From Sipunculus nudus (Eukaryota > Annelida > Sipuncula > Golfingiida > Sipunculidae), in NCBI GenBank assembly GCA_026874595.1, contig CM049317.1, positions 10,888,382 to 10,952,381 on the forward strand: 64,000 bases of DNA. Direction: 5' to 3'. Both the position numbers and the translations under genes were made by a program. The notes below the pieces were generated by a model. The model worked only from the letters and a program-made list of their open reading frames with translations, searched no databases and was not told the origin of the DNA. This document shows positions 45,070-56,280 of this stretch, one piece after another; the first letter of the stretch is position 1, and each line of letters starts with the position of its first letter.

Positions 45070-46344
45070 AAGATGTACCAGCTGTCTTTATAAATAAACT
45101 ACTTTTTCTGTGTCCTGCTACAACTTGCGGATGAGTGAGCGGTCATTCCCAGAGCGTTCGTCCGGCGTCTACTGGTCTACCTTGTAGCAAACTCTCTCGA
45201 TTGTTCAATTTCCACCTTAAGGCTAACCACGGAGTACTTTTAATGTTGCCTTCCAGTGCCCTTATCGAACCCTAACCTCGCAGAATTTTTTAGCCCCCGA
45301 TGGTGGCCGCCGATTGGCGTAAAGACTAAAATGTAACAAATGTCACAAATGTCACATGGGTGTCACAAATCTCAAGTCGAAATTCATTTTATACCTCTTG
45401 TATTAAATGAATTCACGATACCAACACACATATATTTTTTTAATAATTAGCAGTGTCAACTGCAGGATGCATGTAGCCTAAAAGATACTATTACCACAAT
45501 GAAGCAATGGAACAAAATCTTAAATCTTTGTTACTTTTTTTTTTCTTTTCACAGCAACTGCTTTGCGCCGTCGCCTTGGACGTAGATTCGGCCGTCGGAA
45601 GCACGTACAATTTCATGCCAGAGATATACCAGCGCCTCCTTGCGGCCGCTAAGGAAGGCAACATGGTAAAAGCCAGACAAGAGCAAGTCAAGGCACAGCT
45701 GTTAATCAGAACAATCTTTAAACACGGTATGTATGTTCTCGGAGAAGTTCTATTCCTGCACATTCGTTGTGGTAAATCCCTGTTTGTATGGGCCTTGTTG
45801 GCTGCGAAATGCGCGAGGGACATTACATATAATGTTTCTGACATTAAAGGCCCCTTTTTTCTAAGGGTTTGTGGCATTGATTTTTTTATTCTCATTTTTA
45901 ATATATGTGCTTATTAAGGTACGTTGTTCTGTGAGGAACAATTGATAATTTATATAATTACCAAAAAAAGTTAATTAAAGGTGAATAAAGGTTTACCTAA
46001 CCTTCAAGATTGATAATTGGGGCTCTTTTTTTCTTGCAGTTTACTATTTGACAAAGTTACCATCTTTTGTAAAATTACACAATGCATATTATATTTTCGC
46101 ATTAGAGGTATAAAGTTATACAATTCATTTTATGTTTTCAAAATAAAGTTGTTATGTTAACTAATCTGATATTCGATGATTTTATCTCACAGGGTCTGGA
46201 ATAACCTCTTTGAAACCAACGATGGCTCTATCCGGTCTTGACCTTGGCCCAGCTCGTGTACCACTTGTGAACCTTAAACAGGAAGCAATTGAGAGGCTGA
46301 AAAAGGATTTGGTGTCCATTGGATATTTCAGCTGGAAGGATTAA
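40145..46344 (+). CDS. NPL: N-acetylneuraminate lyase (sialic acid aldolase), complete nine-exon gene
   Basis: Join of 40145-40206, 40672-40742, 41314-41401, 41907-41964, 42387-42462, 43947-44039, 44437-44582, 45555-45726 and 46193-46344. The reading frame is continuous over 305 codons; human NPL is 320. The enzyme cleaves N-acetylneuraminate to pyruvate and N-acetylmannosamine in the cytosol through a lysine Schiff base (family knowledge). Visible features are [11 protein letters not shown] near the start, [11 protein letters not shown] (GTTGE, residues 47-51), [21 protein letters not shown], the [11 protein letters not shown] segment with the catalytic Tyr at about 140, and GLKFSSTD with the Schiff-base Lys at about 170. 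The C-terminus is [14 protein letters not shown]. All catalytic landmarks are intact. Eight introns fit phase; intron 2 has a GC donor. Confidence 0.96.
40672..40742 (+). CDS. NPL: NPL exon 2, with GC donor
   Basis: It encodes [20 protein letters not shown] and HVF, ending in phase 1. The donor is GCAAGT (40743 onwards). Only the phase-1 end at 40742 joins exon 3 to give [11 protein letters not shown]. Confidence 0.9.
40851..40902. repeat. (TA)n microsatellite in NPL intron 2
   Basis: A nearly pure TA tract about 110 bp after the GC donor. Confidence 0.95.
41165..41258 (-). repeat. Dispersed repeat family D, copy in NPL intron 2
   Basis: On the minus strand it reads GCGTTCGTCC, a CGTTCGTGTGTTTGTGTG segment and CTCACGCAATCATGAACGGA. 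The same order occurs on the + strand at 56.8 and 61.7 kb. Confidence 0.6.
41314..41401 (+). CDS. NPL: NPL exon 3: GTTGE motif
   Basis: It encodes [20 protein letters not shown] and EWVKVRDGR. The GTTGE loop binds the pyruvate carboxylate in this family. The acceptor is CACCACAG and the donor GTATCC. Confidence 0.95.
41484..41529. repeat. (TA)n microsatellite in NPL intron 3
   Basis: A pure TA tract. Confidence 0.95.
41907..41964 (+). CDS. NPL: NPL exon 4
   Basis: It encodes [19 protein letters not shown], a core barrel strand and helix. The acceptor is TTTCGAAG and the donor GTGAGT. Confidence 0.93.
42387..42462 (+). CDS. NPL: NPL exon 5
   Basis: It encodes [20 protein letters not shown] and KPQDV. 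The donor GTAGGT is preceded by an overlapping GTAG. The end at 42462 (phase 1) is chosen because it joins exon 6 in frame. Confidence 0.94.
43947..44039 (+). CDS. NPL: NPL exon 6: YYHIP tyrosine
   Basis: It encodes [20 protein letters not shown] and [10 protein letters not shown]. The second Tyr of YYHIP corresponds to the catalytic Tyr (Tyr137 of the bacterial enzyme). The donor is GTAAGT. Confidence 0.96.
44437..44582 (+). CDS. NPL: NPL exon 7: Schiff-base lysine
   Basis: It encodes [20 protein letters not shown], the nucleophilic Lys being the last residue, then [20 protein letters not shown] and RMFFGCDQ. The acceptor is GTGTTTCAG and the exon ends in phase 0 at GTATTG. Confidence 0.96.
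45008..45068. repeat. (CT)n microsatellite in NPL intron 7
   Basis: About 30 CT units. Confidence 0.97.
45112..45215. repeat. Dispersed repeat, copy 1 (pairs with 47078-47190)
   Basis: The words TTGCGGATGAG, CCCAGAGCG and TCCGGC recur in the same order downstream of the gene, each time after a pyrimidine-rich CT/TCTG tract. Confidence 0.5.
45555..45726 (+). CDS. NPL: NPL exon 8
   Basis: It encodes [20 protein letters not shown], then [20 protein letters not shown] and [17 protein letters not shown]. The AVGSTYN motif is conserved in NPL. The donor is GTATGT. Confidence 0.96.
46193..46344 (+). CDS. NPL: NPL exon 9: C-terminus and stop
   Basis: It encodes [40 protein letters not shown] and SIGYFSWKD, then TAA. 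The acceptor is TTATCTCACAG. Confidence 0.96.
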
Positions 46345-46403
46345 GCAAACACGTATTATAATATATTTGTGTTAAATTCACCGCAAATCATTTTATGGAA
46401 CTA

Positions 46404-46409
46404 AATAAA
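46404..46409 (+). terminator. NPL: NPL poly(A) signal
   Basis: AATAAA lies 60 bp after the stop codon. Confidence 0.7.
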
Positions 46410-48480
46410 GAATAACGTTCGAGTTATAACAAAAACAGCAGTGATACATGTGTTTCCTCGATTTTTCAACAAACAGAGTTTTGCCATGGCTAGCTTAGTG
46501 GCTTATGGAGACTAATAACATATAAATAAAACTGGAATTTATAGATAATATACTCTTCCCTCTTGAGAGGAAAATATTAAAAAAGTTTGCAACAAGATGC
46601 TGGTTTGCTCATTATGGAATATATATGAAAACATATTTTTTCAGTCTCTCTAAAGCCACCTTACCATTTGCTTTAAATTGCATCAATAACAGGTTTACTT
46701 AAATTATTAGATGAAAAAATCATATAATTTGGTGTGTGAAGATATATACTTCACATATGCATTAAACATAATTTCTCTTCAAGTGAACATATTTTGCACT
46801 GATTTTAAGGACAAATAACACGGGGAGAGTAAAATAATTGTAACAGAGCGGGATATTCATGATTAAAACGGAACAAACTTCATGAATCCATTCACGTGGT
46901 GTACAATACAGGTTCAGTGGTCCTGAGCATCGATAACACATCGGTCTCAAATCTTACTGCTATATTTGTCTCTTTTAATATCTCTGCCTGTCTGTCTTTC
47001 TGCTCGTCTGTATGTCTCTCTTGAATTAGCAGAGCGCGGACAGAAAGGATACAATTTTTCACATCATCATCCTACTACAGTTATAATTTGCGGATGAGAG
47101 CGTTGTCATCCCCAGAGCGATCCTCCGGCTTCTTCTCCATCCCTCCATTTCCAATGGCCGCAAAATCTCTCCGAAGATAAATTGAGACCGATAGAGACTG
47201 TCATCCGAGTGCTTTCCTGTTGTATGTGTGTGCCCTTATGGAATACTGACCTTGAAAAAAACTTCAAAACTGCCTATGGGGGCTGTCATTTAGCGTACAG
47301 GGTAAACCCCGGACGGGATGTCGCAAGACGAATGTCGAAATTAAAGACTAACCCCTATAATTATTATTTGAATTCTTTCCACCCTAAGAAAGGATAAACT
47401 TAAAGGGTTGCGTTTATGAATGGAGTCAGTGTTAAGACTATATTGTATAGATAAGGCACATGCTTATATGTATACATTTAGGCGTTATTTTTCCGGTCAT
47501 AGGGAGCAGCTTCAATACTCCTATGTGAACAGTGATAATCTAGAGTTATTTGTATAACCTTTAAGGATGTAACGTGACTGGTCATTTTGATCGGTTAAAT
47601 CAACCGATGATCATTACGCGAGATAGGCATATCTTGTTATATCGGTCATTGTGCAGTTACCAGACCCTGGAATGTTCGATTATCACCCAACATTAGAGTA
47701 TATTGGCGAATCAAACTTGGGAAATCTACTGTTGAAACAATATCATAATGCATGTGCATTGAGTCTGGGAATGTTTACCGCCATTGGCTTAACTTTATTG
47801 TGTAATCATTATAAAATGACTTTTAGACCGCCAAAGCGTTTGAACACGTGTATGTAAACATCCCTTGCATATATTATACAGTTGTTACATTAAATTTAAG
47901 GCTCGTCCGGGATCACGAGATAAATTGAATATCAGCTTGAAATATAATAATCGAAAACAGAAGTCTTCGAATGAAATTACAATTGAATATTAAAAAATTC
48001 GAAGACGAACAAAACGATTGGGTTAAACGAGTTAAATAATTTCAATCTGAATAAAAATGTATATATGACTAGACCCAAGCAACCACAGCTGAGAGTTGGC
48101 CAGGTTTTATCCGACTCGGAGTCAAATATTCTTTACCAAAACAAAACTGTATAGTAAAGATATCTTTTTCGTCTTATTTGATCCATGTGCTGTCCGCATA
48201 TGAACATTTATTATGGTAACATATGTAAAGGGCTGATATATAATAAACAAGACAACCTAACGGTAATTCTGGGTAAACTCTTAAAATTTCGAAAAGTGGT
48301 GAAAATACAAGAAATATAAGATTGGTTGCTGAACAACAGGCCGATGAAGCTCAGTTCAAAGGGGTTCAAAAGTCCTTCGTTTAAAGTTAGATGTGCTGTT
48401 ACCAGCGGTTTTGCTTCACAGACAGGTGCATATTACTGGAAATAGTGGAATTATCTCTGGCGACCATATAAACCCATCCT
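46410..48480. other. Intergenic stretch between NPL and the SLC23 exon cluster
   Basis: No gene was seen. It includes a dispersed repeat copy at about 47078-47190. The frame at 47182-47397 starts inside that repeat and has no recognisable domain. Confidence 0.5.
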
Positions 48481-49440
48481 ATCTGTAAATAAATGAACAT
48501 ATGCTTTATACATACATGTATATAATCATATCAGCCCAATTAATTAATCATACATTACATATTACAGAATTAGGCACATTTAATATTATAGTTTAATTCA
48601 TAATTATAAATAATTGAATGCACAAGAACAGAAGAATAATTTATCATAAATGAATGATAATATATACAGTAATTTTTACAGACATAAGTGTAATCGTATG
48701 AGTATACATTAAGTATTACATAACATATCGCAATAATTACATTTAATATAGCTATATAATAGCTTTTACACACATAAACAAAGATGAATACTAGAGATGG
48801 GTTTATTACTTTGCACGAAGGGTTAATTAGATTTCGTTACTATAGTGCAACTTGCTCTACATATAACAAAAAAAACAAACACGTATAAAATATATGCAAG
48901 TATACACGGCCGATAATGACAAAAATATAAGGTATCACAATACAGGAGGAGCAGCAGACAGTGGAGGATTTATACTATGTCTTCTATCTCTTCTTTGCTC
49001 TACTTTATGTCCTCTTTCTCTGCTTTTTTTTGGCAGATCACGGAGTTTGTTTGAATAAACCCTCTTAATCACCGTAACGTGCAGACAAAGTACATCAGTA
49101 TAGGTGTATACCTGCGGAGCGGCCGTCATAGTGCAGGGCGAGCCCAGCTAAAACATGTTCGACTGCATGAAGAAAGGAGTAAGGGATGAGACCCCCGGGC
49201 AGACCCCAGGGAGTGGGGACGTGAAAGGCCCCTCGGTTGTTACGGTGGTGGATGTACGGACGGAGGCACGGAGGAACAAAAACAAGCCCGACCTATTTTA
49301 CAATATCAATCAGACCCCGCCATGCATGGTACACGGCGGTTCTGCTTGGACTACAGGTATTTGAAAATGAAATTATGTATGTTTCGTTCGTGTATCAGTG
49401 TGCGCGTTCAGGACCAATGTAATAACACACACATACAAAG
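48480..49440 (+). repeat. Segmental duplication unit 1 carrying an SLC23 first exon
   Basis: It aligns in order with 53390-54440. Shared landmarks are ACATATGCTTTATACATA, ATCATACATTACATAT, CATATAACAAAAAAA versus CATATAACCAAAAAAAG, GGAGGAGCAG, the exon itself and TGCGCGTTCAGGACCA versus TGCGCTCAGGACCATC. The copies are about 4.9 kb apart and diverged mainly by short indels. Confidence 0.75.
49155..49356 (+). pseudogene. SLC23-type first coding exon, copy 1, frameshifted
   Basis: It starts MFDCMKKGVRDETPGQTPG and continues VVTVVDVRTEARRNKNKPD, then LFYNINQTPP. At CCGCCATGCATGGTAC a 4-bp tandem duplication shifts the frame, so the conserved WYTAVLLGLQ is read in another frame before donor GTATTT. 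Its length of 202 bp (not a multiple of 3) contrasts with 198 and 186 bp in copies 3 and 4. In SLC23 proteins the PPW....LGLQ segment leads into TM1. It is either a pseudo-exon or an assembly error. Confidence 0.8.
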
Positions 49441-51703
49441 ACACACAAATAGTTCTTGTGCTGAAGGGACCCATTTTGCCTCCAACACCTTTTAACAAAC
49501 CTATTTTTTATTACCATACTTTGATTTTAAGGCCCATTTCCGGTATTAAAGGAGTTGGAGCCACAACCGAGCCAGTATACAACCTGTCGCTGCAGTGTTC
49601 AGACTTGCATAAGAAGAGTTTATGTTAATTTTATTTTATTTAAAAAATTACTTGACTGTTTGTCCACAAAATTGTCTGTGAAAAACATCTCAAAGAAAGA
49701 TATCATTTTAGTCCTTTATTTAGCAAAAAGTATTAGTTTTAAGCGAAAATTCCAGAGTTTCGTACACAAAAGTCAATACAATTTTTAAGTCAACGGTCCC
49801 AGCTAGGGGTATTCAGTATCACCAAATGGCGCACACATGTGACAGCTTGGAAATCCCCTTCCCTGACTTCCTGCTCATACCACAGGCCAGGCAGGTTTTA
49901 CTCTGACCTAGCTAAAAGTATATCACACTAGAAACTCAACTGCTAATAAGGCTGGTAAGACTTATGCCCACTACAGTTTATATAACAGTCATGATGGCAG
50001 GATAATGCAGACAGTGTAGTACTTGATGAATTAATATGTTATTATATGTAAAACAGATGTCTTTCATTTTGGCGGTTTTATAATTCTGTATTAAATCCAT
50101 TTGTACCCATAAAGAGAACCCACTTTGGATTTGGATATAATCTTCTAAGTAATTATAACACACATTCTGACATAATTTTTCTGACACTTAACAACCAAGC
50201 CCCATCCAATGTTGTTCTTGAGCTTCTGCTTTTCTGTCTATTTACCTTCAGCTTCCCTTGTCTGAGATCATCTTCCAGTATTTTGTTGTTCCTAAGTAAT
50301 TGATTGCCAGCCCTTGGTTAACACTTAATAAAGCGGGACTCAGTTGTGGTTCCGAGTTGATATTGCACCATAACAACTAAAGATTTCATCACCCATTTTA
50401 GGGCTAGGGGAAATTGAAATCACCATAAGTCCATAAAATTGTAACCCCAAAAACAGAGTTCCAGTAAAATTGTTGCCAACTTTTGCAAAGCCCTTTCATA
50501 TGATATATAACATGGGCAAATATGGTAAGTAATGAGGTCAGCAGGGGTCAAAAAGTCATGAGCTTTTCCCCTCGGCCTAAATCTAGAAACTGACGACTCT
50601 CTTTATTGCTCTGTATGGAGGAAATAGATAAAACGATCATTTTTTTCTGATATTGGTTTATATCACATTATCGGAGCATATTCACTGACACATGTTCAAG
50701 TTTTATTCAATATAAAATCACCTGAATGTCACTCCACATATATTTCCCTGGAACTTTAACGCAAAAATCCAGAAAAGTCCCTCAACGTCAAGGGGTTCAA
50801 CAAAGCAGGTTTAATCTAAACACGTCCCTGAATAGGCATTCTCCGCCATAGACTGGCTCCAACCTTACATTACAAATCTTAAACAGATCTTTGGCTTTGC
50901 CTGCCGCTAACTTGCTCTAAATACACAAATACAAAGTCCATAAAACTCCTAATTCCCTCCTCGGCTCATAAAAATCTCTCCGAGGGCCAATACTCGTCCT
51001 AACGCGGTATTTGAAAATAACATCCGGCCTGGTGCAAATCTACAACTTAAAATATGTCTGAACTCTAGACTGACTACTATCTCGCAGTCTCGGAACCGGC
51101 CTTTATATATACCTCTTGCAATGAAACTTCGGAAAAGTTCTGGTCAACGAATGTTCTGGAACTATCTACATGGACATTACCAGCTAAGCCTCCCAGAAGC
51201 TTCTAAACCTCCAGAATGTTCAGTCAGCCAATCATAAAAACCGTAGCACAGTCAGTTTAATTAATTGGTACATAAACATACCAATCTACTGACCAACACA
51301 AGTAATGATAAAGATAAACATGTATAATAAAATATTATTAACTACGTTTCCCTGACTATCATGTTATTATCACAGAATGTTAAATGACTTCTGGAACTGG
51401 TGGAATCATTTTTCTTCTACATAAAAACACATGATGACCATATAAACCATGTCCAAACACTGTGTTTTGACTACAGCGCTTATTCAATGAACACGTTTAA
51501 AGCGACTTTATTTCTCATGTGATTCTCACATTTGGAATGTTCCGGATATCTGTGATAAACCCGGTAACCGTTTTATATCAATATGTTAATTAGGAGCTGA
51601 TGTTACAGCCAGAGCCTCGTGGCGCTCTGGAAAGATCCTGGAACTCAGACCTACCCAGGCATGTATGACTGTATGACTAACAGATCATTTATGATAGACC
51701 TAA
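49441..51703. other. Non-coding stretch between SLC23-type exons 1 and 2
   Basis: I searched for the next SLC23 exon (expected HYLTMFG-like start) and saw none. It consists of AT-rich DNA with dispersed-repeat-like sequence around 50.3-51.6 kb. Confidence 0.5.
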
Positions 51704-51862
51704 ATGGTCAGGACCGAGGGCGGGAAAGAGGAAGAATTGGACGATCCCTTTGTTTTCACGGTCTCAGCTACAGTCACGGAGCACAGAGGAAATAAATATG
51801 ATCTGGAGTTCACGGTTAACCAACCCATACCTTGGTACCTCTGCATAATGTCTGGATTTCCG
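51704..51862 (+). CDS. SLC23-type first coding exon, copy 2, strongly diverged
   Basis: A 53-codon open segment starts MVRTEGGKEEELDDPFVFTV and ends KYDLEFTVNQPIPWYLCIMS followed by GFP at donor GTAATG. The layout matches the other copies: acidic/basic N-terminus, FTV then a charged stretch, then YDLxFTVNQPIPWYLCI in place of LLYSIDQTPPW. It ends in phase 0 like copies 3 and 4, but the usual LGLQ is SGFP. It may be a first exon of another SLC23 paralogue or a decayed copy. Confidence 0.6.
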
Positions 51863-52383
51863 GTAATGACATAACATTTGACCAAAGATTTTACCAGCAA
51901 ACTTTGACAAAGTCATTAATACCCTTCATGCTTTATTGCTCGATTGGTTGTTCTTCTTTGTGCCAAGCATTTATTTATCAGTGGTGGACTTTATGCAAGG
52001 AAGGTTCAATCATATTTGGAGTGGACTCGGGAATTAAATGCAAATGTACTTATCTGGTTGGTACATTTTTTACAAAGCAAGGAATCATCGTCAGCGCTGA
52101 TATTTAGTGTGAATAGGAGGTTGCCAAGCTTATGACCTGTTTGCAGTGTATGTTGTTTACATACGAGTGATAATAAACTTTTGCTTCAGGGAACTAATTC
52201 CTAATGAAGAGAATTCTATAAATCATTGTGGAAAGTGAGTTGCGGGGTATGCGCTCTCCTGAGCGCCATTCTGGTTTCAAGATGCGAGTGGATTCTGGAG
52301 GATAACGGGATCATATCACTACCTATTTAACCATGCGTGTTTTTGGGTTTAGGTGTTACGACTTCCAACATGAATCAGAATAA

Positions 52384-52785
52384 TCTATATACTACTAAAG
52401 TTGTCCTGTCTGTCTGTTTGTTTGTCCCAGAAATCCCACGGACTGGCCCATGAGAGTGGGCCGGTTTTGTTATCAGCGTCAGTCACATGTACTGACAAAA
52501 AGAATGCACACCACTTTGGCCCTTCCACATGCACACAATTGAAATCCTGGCAGCATCACATCACAGGTCTGTCGCACAACATCACATCACTTATCACCTC
52601 GCCATTGCTGACCTTCAACTTGGCCAATTACTACAAAGACTCAAATAATCTGTTCCCTATCGACCATCAGACGTCACTACCTTTCGGTTGTTGGGAGTTC
52701 GCTGTCTTACGGGTCTAGGGACACGCTACGTGGCAATATACCCTTTCTCTGCAACGGGACCCAAAGGGTCCCCGTTGTCTTATGA
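52384..52785 (+). mobile_element. Possible Helitron-like non-autonomous element
   Basis: It begins TCTATATACTACTAAAG after an A, followed by CTGTCTGTCTGTTTGT. Near the right end is a strong hairpin, CAACGGGACCC-AAA-GGGTCCCCGTTG (52752-52777), then TCTTATG. A TC start and a 3' hairpin suit Helitrons, but no clean CTRR end is seen. The frame 52401-52718 has no recognised domain. Confidence 0.35.
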
Positions 52786-53389
52786 TATTATATTTGGATT
52801 TGTACATGGTAATATAGACTCTTACATACTCTGTTAACAGTTAAAAAGCAGGATGAGAATTTGCGGTTAGTGTCAGGCCATGTTACATACACGTACTCTT
52901 TACATAATAAGTCTTATTTGTAAATAAAAGCGTATAACAGCTGTTTATTAGTTTGCACTTGAATACCAGTTTTGTTTTATCCAAAAAAAGTTATTTAAAT
53001 AAGACTAACTAACATATTTAATATTTATTGATAGCCAAACAACACATCGGTGCACATTTAGTTGAACAGGCCATAGGAAAAATAAGTCTGGAGATAATCT
53101 GTAAATTATTAAGCAACAGATAAGACAAAAGTGGATTTCAAAGCCTATTTATCACATTTTATTAATATAATCATGTTATGATTACTGGGGGACTGATACA
53201 GGGTAACATACTTCATTCTCCCCTGATACACAATCGTAGTTGCTGTCAGGTTTAGCTCCGATGGCCCCTTCAAAAAATAATTTGAAATATCTCAGGATTT
53301 ATTGACCAGCGTCAATTACTATATACATACACTTTATTTGAAGCGCAATATCGTCTAGTCTCTGTGTGTCTGTTTATTTTTTACTCTGT

Positions 53390-54440
53390 ATATATTTACA
53401 TATGCTTTATACATAGATCCTAATATTATCATTATCATTTGATCATACATTACATATCAAACAAAATAGTACATTACATATTATATAACAATTAATAATG
53501 ATTATCAAATGTCCATTAAATGTACAAAACCGAAAAATAATTATTGAAAGAAAATAAATAATGATATACAAAATAACTATACAGATATAAGTTCAATTTT
53601 ATAAGTATATATTACGTACTACATATTATATAAAATTCCATTGTTAACAGCTAGGATTTTACACAAACACGCATTAATACTAGGAATGTTATTTCACTTT
53701 GCAGGAAGCGTTAGTTACATTACATTACTTTGGATTGCGAATATTTCTCTTAGGCTTTCAGTGCACCTTGCTATACATATAACCAAAAAAAGATCCAACG
53801 TAAACATGGTCTGTAATGAGTATAAGTATAATATATTACAATAATGGAGGAGCAGTAGACTGCGGAGACGGGGTGAATGGTCATGTAGGACCCTTGAAGT
53901 CCGTTACTGGATTCACACATTCAGTATCCCTTTTCTGCCTTGCTTAGTAGAGCACGTAGTTTGGTTGAATACCCCAAGTAAAACACCATCACCACCCAGA
54001 CAGAGTACAGCTATATCAATACAGGTGTGTCTGCACGGGGGCCGTCTCAGTGCGGGGGACAGCCAAGCTTAAACATGTTCGATTGCATGAAGAAAGGAGC
54101 AAAGGAAGAGACCCCCGGACAGACCCCCGGGGGTGGGGACGTGAAAGGCCCCTCGGTTGTTACGGTAGTGGATGTACGGACGGAGACACGGAGGGACGAT
54201 AACAAGCTGGACTTACTTTACAGTATCGATCAGACCCCGCCTTGGAATGCGGCGATACTGCTTGGACTGCAGGTAATGTCGTGTATTTGGTCGTATATTC
54301 TTCTAAATCTTCTTTGTTTTTTTCCAAAATATGACATGGTTATATGATTGCTATTTGAAAAATGAAATTATTTGATGTTTCGTTTGTGTATTGATGTGTG
54401 CGCTCAGGACCATCATGATTACACACACACACACCATCAC
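53390..54440 (+). repeat. Segmental duplication unit 2 carrying an SLC23 first exon
   Basis: The partner of 48480-49440. The similarity covers about 0.7 kb of 5' flank, the exon and about 150 bp of intron start with a (CA)n tract. Confidence 0.75.
54075..54272 (+). CDS. SLC23-type (nucleobase/ascorbate transporter) first coding exon, copy 3, intact
   Basis: It has 66 codons: MFDCMKKGAKEETPGQTPGG, then VVTVVDVRTETRRDDNKLDL and LYSIDQTPPWNAAILLGLQ, ending in phase 0 at donor GTAATG. SLC23 proteins carry (Y/I)xIxxxPPWxxxxxLGLQ just before TM1, and the exon stops exactly where the conserved HYLTMFG segment should follow. The family transports ascorbate or nucleobases with Na+. No downstream exon is in the 3.6 kb before the next copy. 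Confidence 0.8.
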
Positions 54441-55860
54441 AAGGACTTTGCATGCTCCGCTACAACTAAAGGGTTGTCCAGGTAATTATGGCAGGAGACG
54501 GGTCTTATATGTGTGCACTGGTCCATGCATGGGCCATAAGGGGTGTAGCTGCCCACCCAGGGCAAATTTTCAATACCCTATTTGCCTTGTACCCAGAGTT
54601 CCCTAGTCTGTGAAAATGATTGATGGTCCTTGAAACAAGGCTGGTTATTCGAGAAATGTCCCTTTTTATCAAACCGTAACAAAAAGTTACAAACTTTTGT
54701 TAACAGGACATTACAGAAGCATATATGCTGGTACACAAAATTAAGTGGCACAATGTTAATATTTAATATACACCGAACATTAGTAAATAAACGGTTTAAA
54801 GATAGGTGGACTACAATTAACTGACCTTTCATCCAGATTTAATTTCTTATAGATATTTTAAATTCATTTCATCCAGAATCAACTTTTTGGATAGACATTA
54901 TTTTATTAACAATCAGCAAGAAGGAAGTTACAGCTCTTTATGTTGGCTTTACCAAGTAGGCATTTGAGTGCCTGCTATGTTTTAGCTTTGACGCGTTTAA
55001 GTCTCTTTAGATTTGTCAGCCTTTTTCTGGGCTGTCCTTCAAATAGAAATCAAAAACCTTATATCTGTCAAATTTAAACAATAAAAAAATAAAATGTTAT
55101 TTTTTATGATCTCGAGACTAGTATTATGATAGGTACAGTTGATATAAGTGACCATACTTTGATGCGGTTTTATATAGAAGCTATTCCTCCAGAGATTCGC
55201 CTTTTTCTAACCACCAATATTACTCTACATAATCTAGAGAGGAAATATTAAACTTTACTCAGATTAAGATGAAAATCCAGAAAATTTATTATGTCGAAAC
55301 TTTTGGTTAAAAAATGCACACACATCCAAGAAAAATCAAAATTATTTTGTGAATAGGACATAACTGCATTTAATATAAGCATTTTACTCATCTAGATTGT
55401 TTAGCATTAAAGAAGGAGTAACATGGTGTTTGCTTCACGACCATAGGTCTAGTACTAAGCAAGTTACAGGATATTTTGCGAACATACCGCATATTCAATT
55501 TTCCTCGGCTGTAAACCTAGTACTTTGACGCGGTTAATTATAAAAAAGGCAGTTTTTTTCGGAAAATCCGCCTAGTTTCAAGTGCCAACATTAATTTTCA
55601 CAAAGAAAGGATCTCTAGATACAAAAAGATTATAGGATCTAGGGTCTGGGTGAGGGGCTATACCCCTACTGGCCCATGGTCTACACACGCCAAGGCGCGT
55701 GTCTCTTTTTACATTGCAAAATTAAGATAAAAGAGGAGGACACCGGGTCCCCTGGTTTGGGTGTTTGTGTAGGGCCAATCACGAGATGCAAATAATATAT
55801 AGTCTAGTGAAAAGATGAAAAAAGAATTGTGAGAAATATTACAAATAAAGAAACCGGGCT
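54441..55860. other. Non-coding stretch between SLC23-type exons 3 and 4
   Basis: No SLC23 continuation was found. Short frames around 54.6-54.8 kb are of unknown origin. Confidence 0.45.
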
Positions 55861-55864
55861 AACA

Positions 55865-56280
55865 TGTAACGCTACGTCTGATAACATTTATACATGCATG
55901 TACGCTCAGTGTTATATAATACATGTACACATATAGCCGGGTTTAAATATAATGATATATATTTGCGATATGTCTACATTACGTTTACGATCACATAAAT
56001 ACGTGCGCTCAGCTTAATATAATACATACACATATAGTCGGGTTTAAATTTAACGATATATATCTGCGACATGTCTGCGTTACATTCACGTAACGCTGAA
56101 ATACTTGCGCTCAGCGTTGTATTACGTACATTTCAAGCAAGCTGTACATGTAACTCTACATCTGTGGTGCGTCTTCGTTACGATTACTTTACGATGAAAT
56201 ACGTCTGCTCAATGAAATATACACATTAAGCCTGGCTGAACATGTTAACCTTCCTCTTACAATGCGATGAAATACGTCAA
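55865..56280. repeat. Degenerate ~102-bp tandem repeat, about four copies
   Basis: The words GCTCAGTGTTATATAATACA, CACATATAGCCGGGTTTAAA and TGCGATATGTCTACATTACG recur in order at spacings of 103, 102 and about 100 bp, with growing divergence to the right. Confidence 0.75.
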
